A stretch of 64,000 bases of DNA from positions 5,952,001 to 6,016,000 of the forward strand of contig NZ_AP022590.1 of assembly GCF_010731775.1 (NCBI RefSeq), given 5' to 3'. This document shows positions 61,645-64,000 of this stretch, in pieces (position 1 is the first letter of the stretch; each line of letters starts with the position of its first letter). The notes beneath the pieces are model-generated. The model was not told where the DNA came from. It was given only the letters and a program-made list of their open reading frames with translations, and did no database searches. Both the position numbers and the translations under genes were made by a program. This stretch comes from Mycobacterium mantenii. Its GTDB lineage: Bacteria > Actinomycetota > Actinomycetes > Mycobacteriales > Mycobacteriaceae.

Positions 61645-63975
61645 TCAATCCTTCGCCGGCACTGCGGCGCCCGGCTCCGGCTCGGTCGGGGCGTGCGTGT
61701 ACAGCGGATTTTCGGGGAGTTCCTCGGCCGTCGTACCCGACCGGAAATGACGCAGTGCGGTCCAGGCGATCCAGACGAACGGCACTACACCACCGACGAT
61801 CAGGATGACGTCACCCGGTAGCCGGAGCCATTCGAGGACGGCGTTGCCGGGCCTGGTGATGTAGCCGAGCGACCGCGCTTCGAAGTAGCCGTCGTTGACC
61901 GAGTGGTAGAGCTGTAGCACGCCCAACGGGAGCAACGTGGCGAACACCATCCAGGCCAGCCCGATGTTCATGCACCAGAAGGAGATTCGCGCTAACTTCT
62001 CGGGCCACTTGTCGGGCGGGATCACGTAGCGGAAGGCGAACATGGCCAGTCCCACCGCGAGCATGCCGTACACGCCCATCATCGCCGCATGCGCGTGGTT
62101 GGCGGTCAGTGCGGTGCCGATCTGGTAATAGGACACCACCGGGAGGTTGATCAGGAAGCCAAAGATACCCGCCCCCAAGAAGTTCCAGAATCCCACCGCG
62201 ACCAGGAACATGACTGCCCAGCGGTGCGGGAACGGGTTGGCGTCGCCGGATTGCTGGCGTGCACCGAGCTGCAGGAACGCCCACGCCTCGACGGTCAGGA
62301 ACGTCAGCGGAATGACCTCTGCGGCCGAGAAGAACGCGCCCAAAGCCATGTGCTCTACCGGCGTCCCGGAGAAGTACAGGTGATGCATGGTGCCGATTAC
62401 ACCGCCGGCGGAGTACAGGATGACGTCGAGGAAGATCACGCCCAGCGCGATCCGTTCGCGCACCACGCCGAGCAACACGAACATGTAAGCCACCATCACG
62501 GTGGTGAACAGCTCGAGGAAGTCCTCGACCCACAGGTGCACCACCCAGAACCGCCAGAAGTCGGCCACGGTGTAGTGGGCGTCGCTGCCGGCCAGCAGGC
62601 CCACGGCGTAAAAGGCCGGGATGGCTAGTCCGGAGAAGAAGAACAGCCAGGGCATGTTCATCTTCGACTCGCGCTTGAGCCTGCCGCGCAGGCCGCGCCA
62701 GATGATGGCGATCCACACGAACATGCCGATGATCAGCAGGATTTGCCACAGGCGGGGTAGGTCGAGGTACTCCCATTGCTGAGAGAACAGCCCACCCGCC
62801 GGGATCACGCCGTAGATGGACAGCGCCTCGCAGATCAGCGACCCGAACACCACCACGGCGACCGCGCCGAGCAGCACGTAGGCGAGCAACCCCTGGCGCC
62901 TGGGCTCGCGGCGGGCGATGAACGGCACCAGGAAGATGCCGCCGGCCAGGAAGGCCGCCGCCGTCCAAAACAGCGACAGCTGCAGATGCCAGGTGCGGGC
63001 CAAGTTGTAGGGCAGCACGCGGGCCAAGTCCAGCCCGAAGAAGTTCGACAAATCGGCCCGGTAGTGCTCGGCCGCGGCACCCAGCAGCGCCTGCGCCAGG
63101 AACAGCACCGACACGATCGCGAAGAACCAGATGCAGGCGCGCTGCGCCGGCGTCAGGCTCACCTCGCCGGGTTGGCGGAAGGACAGGGTGGACGACTCGG
63201 CGCTGTGCCAGCCGACCTTCTGGCTCCAGCGGCCGTATACCGCGAACATGACCCCGATGCCGCCGAGCAGTGCGATCAGCGACAGCGCCGACCAGACGAT
63301 CACCGCCGCGGTGGGACCGTTGTCGACTCGCGGCTCCGCCGGCCAGTTGTTGGTGTAGGTGTAGTTGTGGCCGGGGCGTTCGGCCGCGGCGGCCCAGGCC
63401 GTCCAGGCGAAGAACGCCGTGAGGTCACGGATCTGCGCCTTGTCGGTGATCATGTGCGGCAGTAGGCCGTATTTCGTCGAGTTCTCACCGAAGTAAGCGG
63501 CGTACTGGCTCTGGATGTGGTCGAACGCCACGGCCTGCCGATCGGTGAACACCAACGTCTTGGTGGCGGGGTTGTAGCGGTTGGTGCGGAACTCCGTGAC
63601 CACCCGCTCGCGCGGATCGGTGACACCCTGCGACCGGAGCTGACCGGAGACATCCTGCGTGGCGGTCCGCAGGTATTCGGCGGTGTAGTCGGGACCGAGG
63701 TACGCGCCATGGCCGAGCACCGAACCGTATTCCATCAGTCCGCGGGCCTGATAGAGCTCCTGACCTCTGGTGATGTCCTGGCTGGTGAATAGAAGCTGGC
63801 CCGATTCACTGACGACCTTGTCGGGCAGCGGCATCGAAGCCGAATACGTGCGGTAGGCCAGGATGCCCATCACCAGAAAGCCGAAGATCATGACCAGGGC
63901 GACGCCTTGGACCCAACCTTTTCCGATGAGGGGCTGTGACGATGAGGGCTGGGTGGATGTCGGTTGAGCGGTCAT
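61645..63975 (-). CDS. norB: Quinol-dependent nitric oxide reductase (qNOR)
   Basis: A 776-residue single-subunit qNOR that reduces two NO to N2O with electrons from quinol. The N-terminal ~220 residues form the extracytoplasmic cytochrome-c-like domain, which has no CXXCH haem motif, as expected for qNOR (SGQLLFTSQDITRGQELYQA, MEYGSVLGHGAYLGPDYTAE). The oxidase-like core has haem and FeB ligands: RTWHLQLSLFW, VVHLWVEDFLELF, GTMHHLYFSG, ALTANHAHAAMMGVYG. The ATG at 63975 is 25 bp from the right edge. M. tuberculosis lacks this enzyme; NO detoxification against host or soil NO is the likely role. Confidence 0.95.
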   Translation of the reverse strand: MTAQPTSTQPSSSQPLIGKGWVQGVALVMIFGFLVMGILAYRTYSASMPLPDKVVSESGQLLFTSQDITRGQELYQARGLMEYGSVLGHGAYLGPDYTAEYLRTATQDVSGQLRSQGVTDPRERVVTEFRTNRYNPATKTLVFTDRQAVAFDHIQSQYAAYFGENSTKYGLLPHMITDKAQIRDLTAFFAWTAWAAAAERPGHNYTYTNNWPAEPRVDNGPTAAVIVWSALSLIALLGGIGVMFAVYGRWSQKVGWHSAESSTLSFRQPGEVSLTPAQRACIWFFAIVSVLFLAQALLGAAAEHYRADLSNFFGLDLARVLPYNLARTWHLQLSLFWTAAAFLAGGIFLVPFIARREPRRQGLLAYVLLGAVAVVVFGSLICEALSIYGVIPAGGLFSQQWEYLDLPRLWQILLIIGMFVWIAIIWRGLRGRLKRESKMNMPWLFFFSGLAIPAFYAVGLLAGSDAHYTVADFWRFWVVHLWVEDFLELFTTVMVAYMFVLLGVVRERIALGVIFLDVILYSAGGVIGTMHHLYFSGTPVEHMALGAFFSAAEVIPLTFLTVEAWAFLQLGARQQSGDANPFPHRWAVMFLVAVGFWNFLGAGIFGFLINLPVVSYYQIGTALTANHAHAAMMGVYGMLAVGLAMFAFRYVIPPDKWPEKLARISFWCMNIGLAWMVFATLLPLGVLQLYHSVNDGYFEARSLGYITRPGNAVLEWLRLPGDVILIVGGVVPFVWIAWTALRHFRSGTTAEELPENPLYTHAPTEPEPGAAVPAKD

Positions 63976-64000
63976 GCGCGAGGTCTCCCGTCCAGGTGGT

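Overview
The window is high-GC DNA from a mycobacterium, most likely a slow grower of the M. avium-complex type; the species is inferred, not proven. The signs are two PPE-SVP genes, a DUF222/HNH gene of the 13E12 family with an SOS box, MIRU-type repeats of 53 and 77 bp, and a backbone collinear with the M. tuberculosis Rv3171c-Rv3136 segment, read in inverted orientation. No tRNA, rRNA, CRISPR, prophage or insertion sequence was seen.

Layout. 1-4059: the edge of an acyl-CoA dehydrogenase-like gene, a GT2 glycosyltransferase, a nucleotidyltransferase-fold protein, a small SAP/Rho-N-like protein and a large HPII-type catalase. 4158-8730: an orphan chemotaxis-derived module (CheB, a STAS plus ATPase anti-sigma-like protein, CheR-PAS-coiled coil-PAS, and a second, convergent CheB) with no MCP, CheA or flagellar gene in sight. 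8911-12604: a GT4 glycosyltransferase, an AraC regulator and a Tat-exported amine oxidase. 12721-18148: hpx, aofH and the Rv3169/Rv3168/Rv3167c group with a likely TetR operator. 18145-20456: an SDR carrying a 42-bp in-frame tandem repeat, and the SOS-linked HNH gene. 20590-24791: a five-gene MoxR/DUF58/DUF4129 membrane-protein operon.

24813-40509 holds the full 14-gene nuo operon for proton-pumping NADH dehydrogenase (complex I), transcribed leftward as nuoA to nuoN. Most of its junctions are ATGA, GTGA, TGATG or TAATG overlaps; two (nuoL/nuoM and nuoF/nuoG) have been opened by MIRU elements, which now supply the Shine-Dalgarno sequence of the next gene. 40953-41366 is an atypical receiver protein (Rv3143-like).

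41421-50116 is accessory. It holds a YceI protein, a SnoaL-like protein and a leftward catabolic operon: homogentisate-dioxygenase-like cupin, alpha/beta hydrolase (with a third MIRU locus between them), CoA-transferase, HMG-CoA-lyase-like aldolase, TetR, acyl-CoA dehydrogenase, APH-like kinase and DUF6285. An 18-bp dyad upstream of it is a candidate operator. 50459-58424 returns to the conserved backbone: fadB4, a second quinone oxidoreductase, an aldo/keto reductase, fadE23, fadE24 (a perfect 30-bp palindrome upstream), hisN, a small membrane protein and a PPE-SVP gene; a second PPE-SVP gene follows at 58517-59701. 60221-63975 is a quinol-dependent nitric oxide reductase followed by a membrane protein and a stomatin-like SPFH protein.
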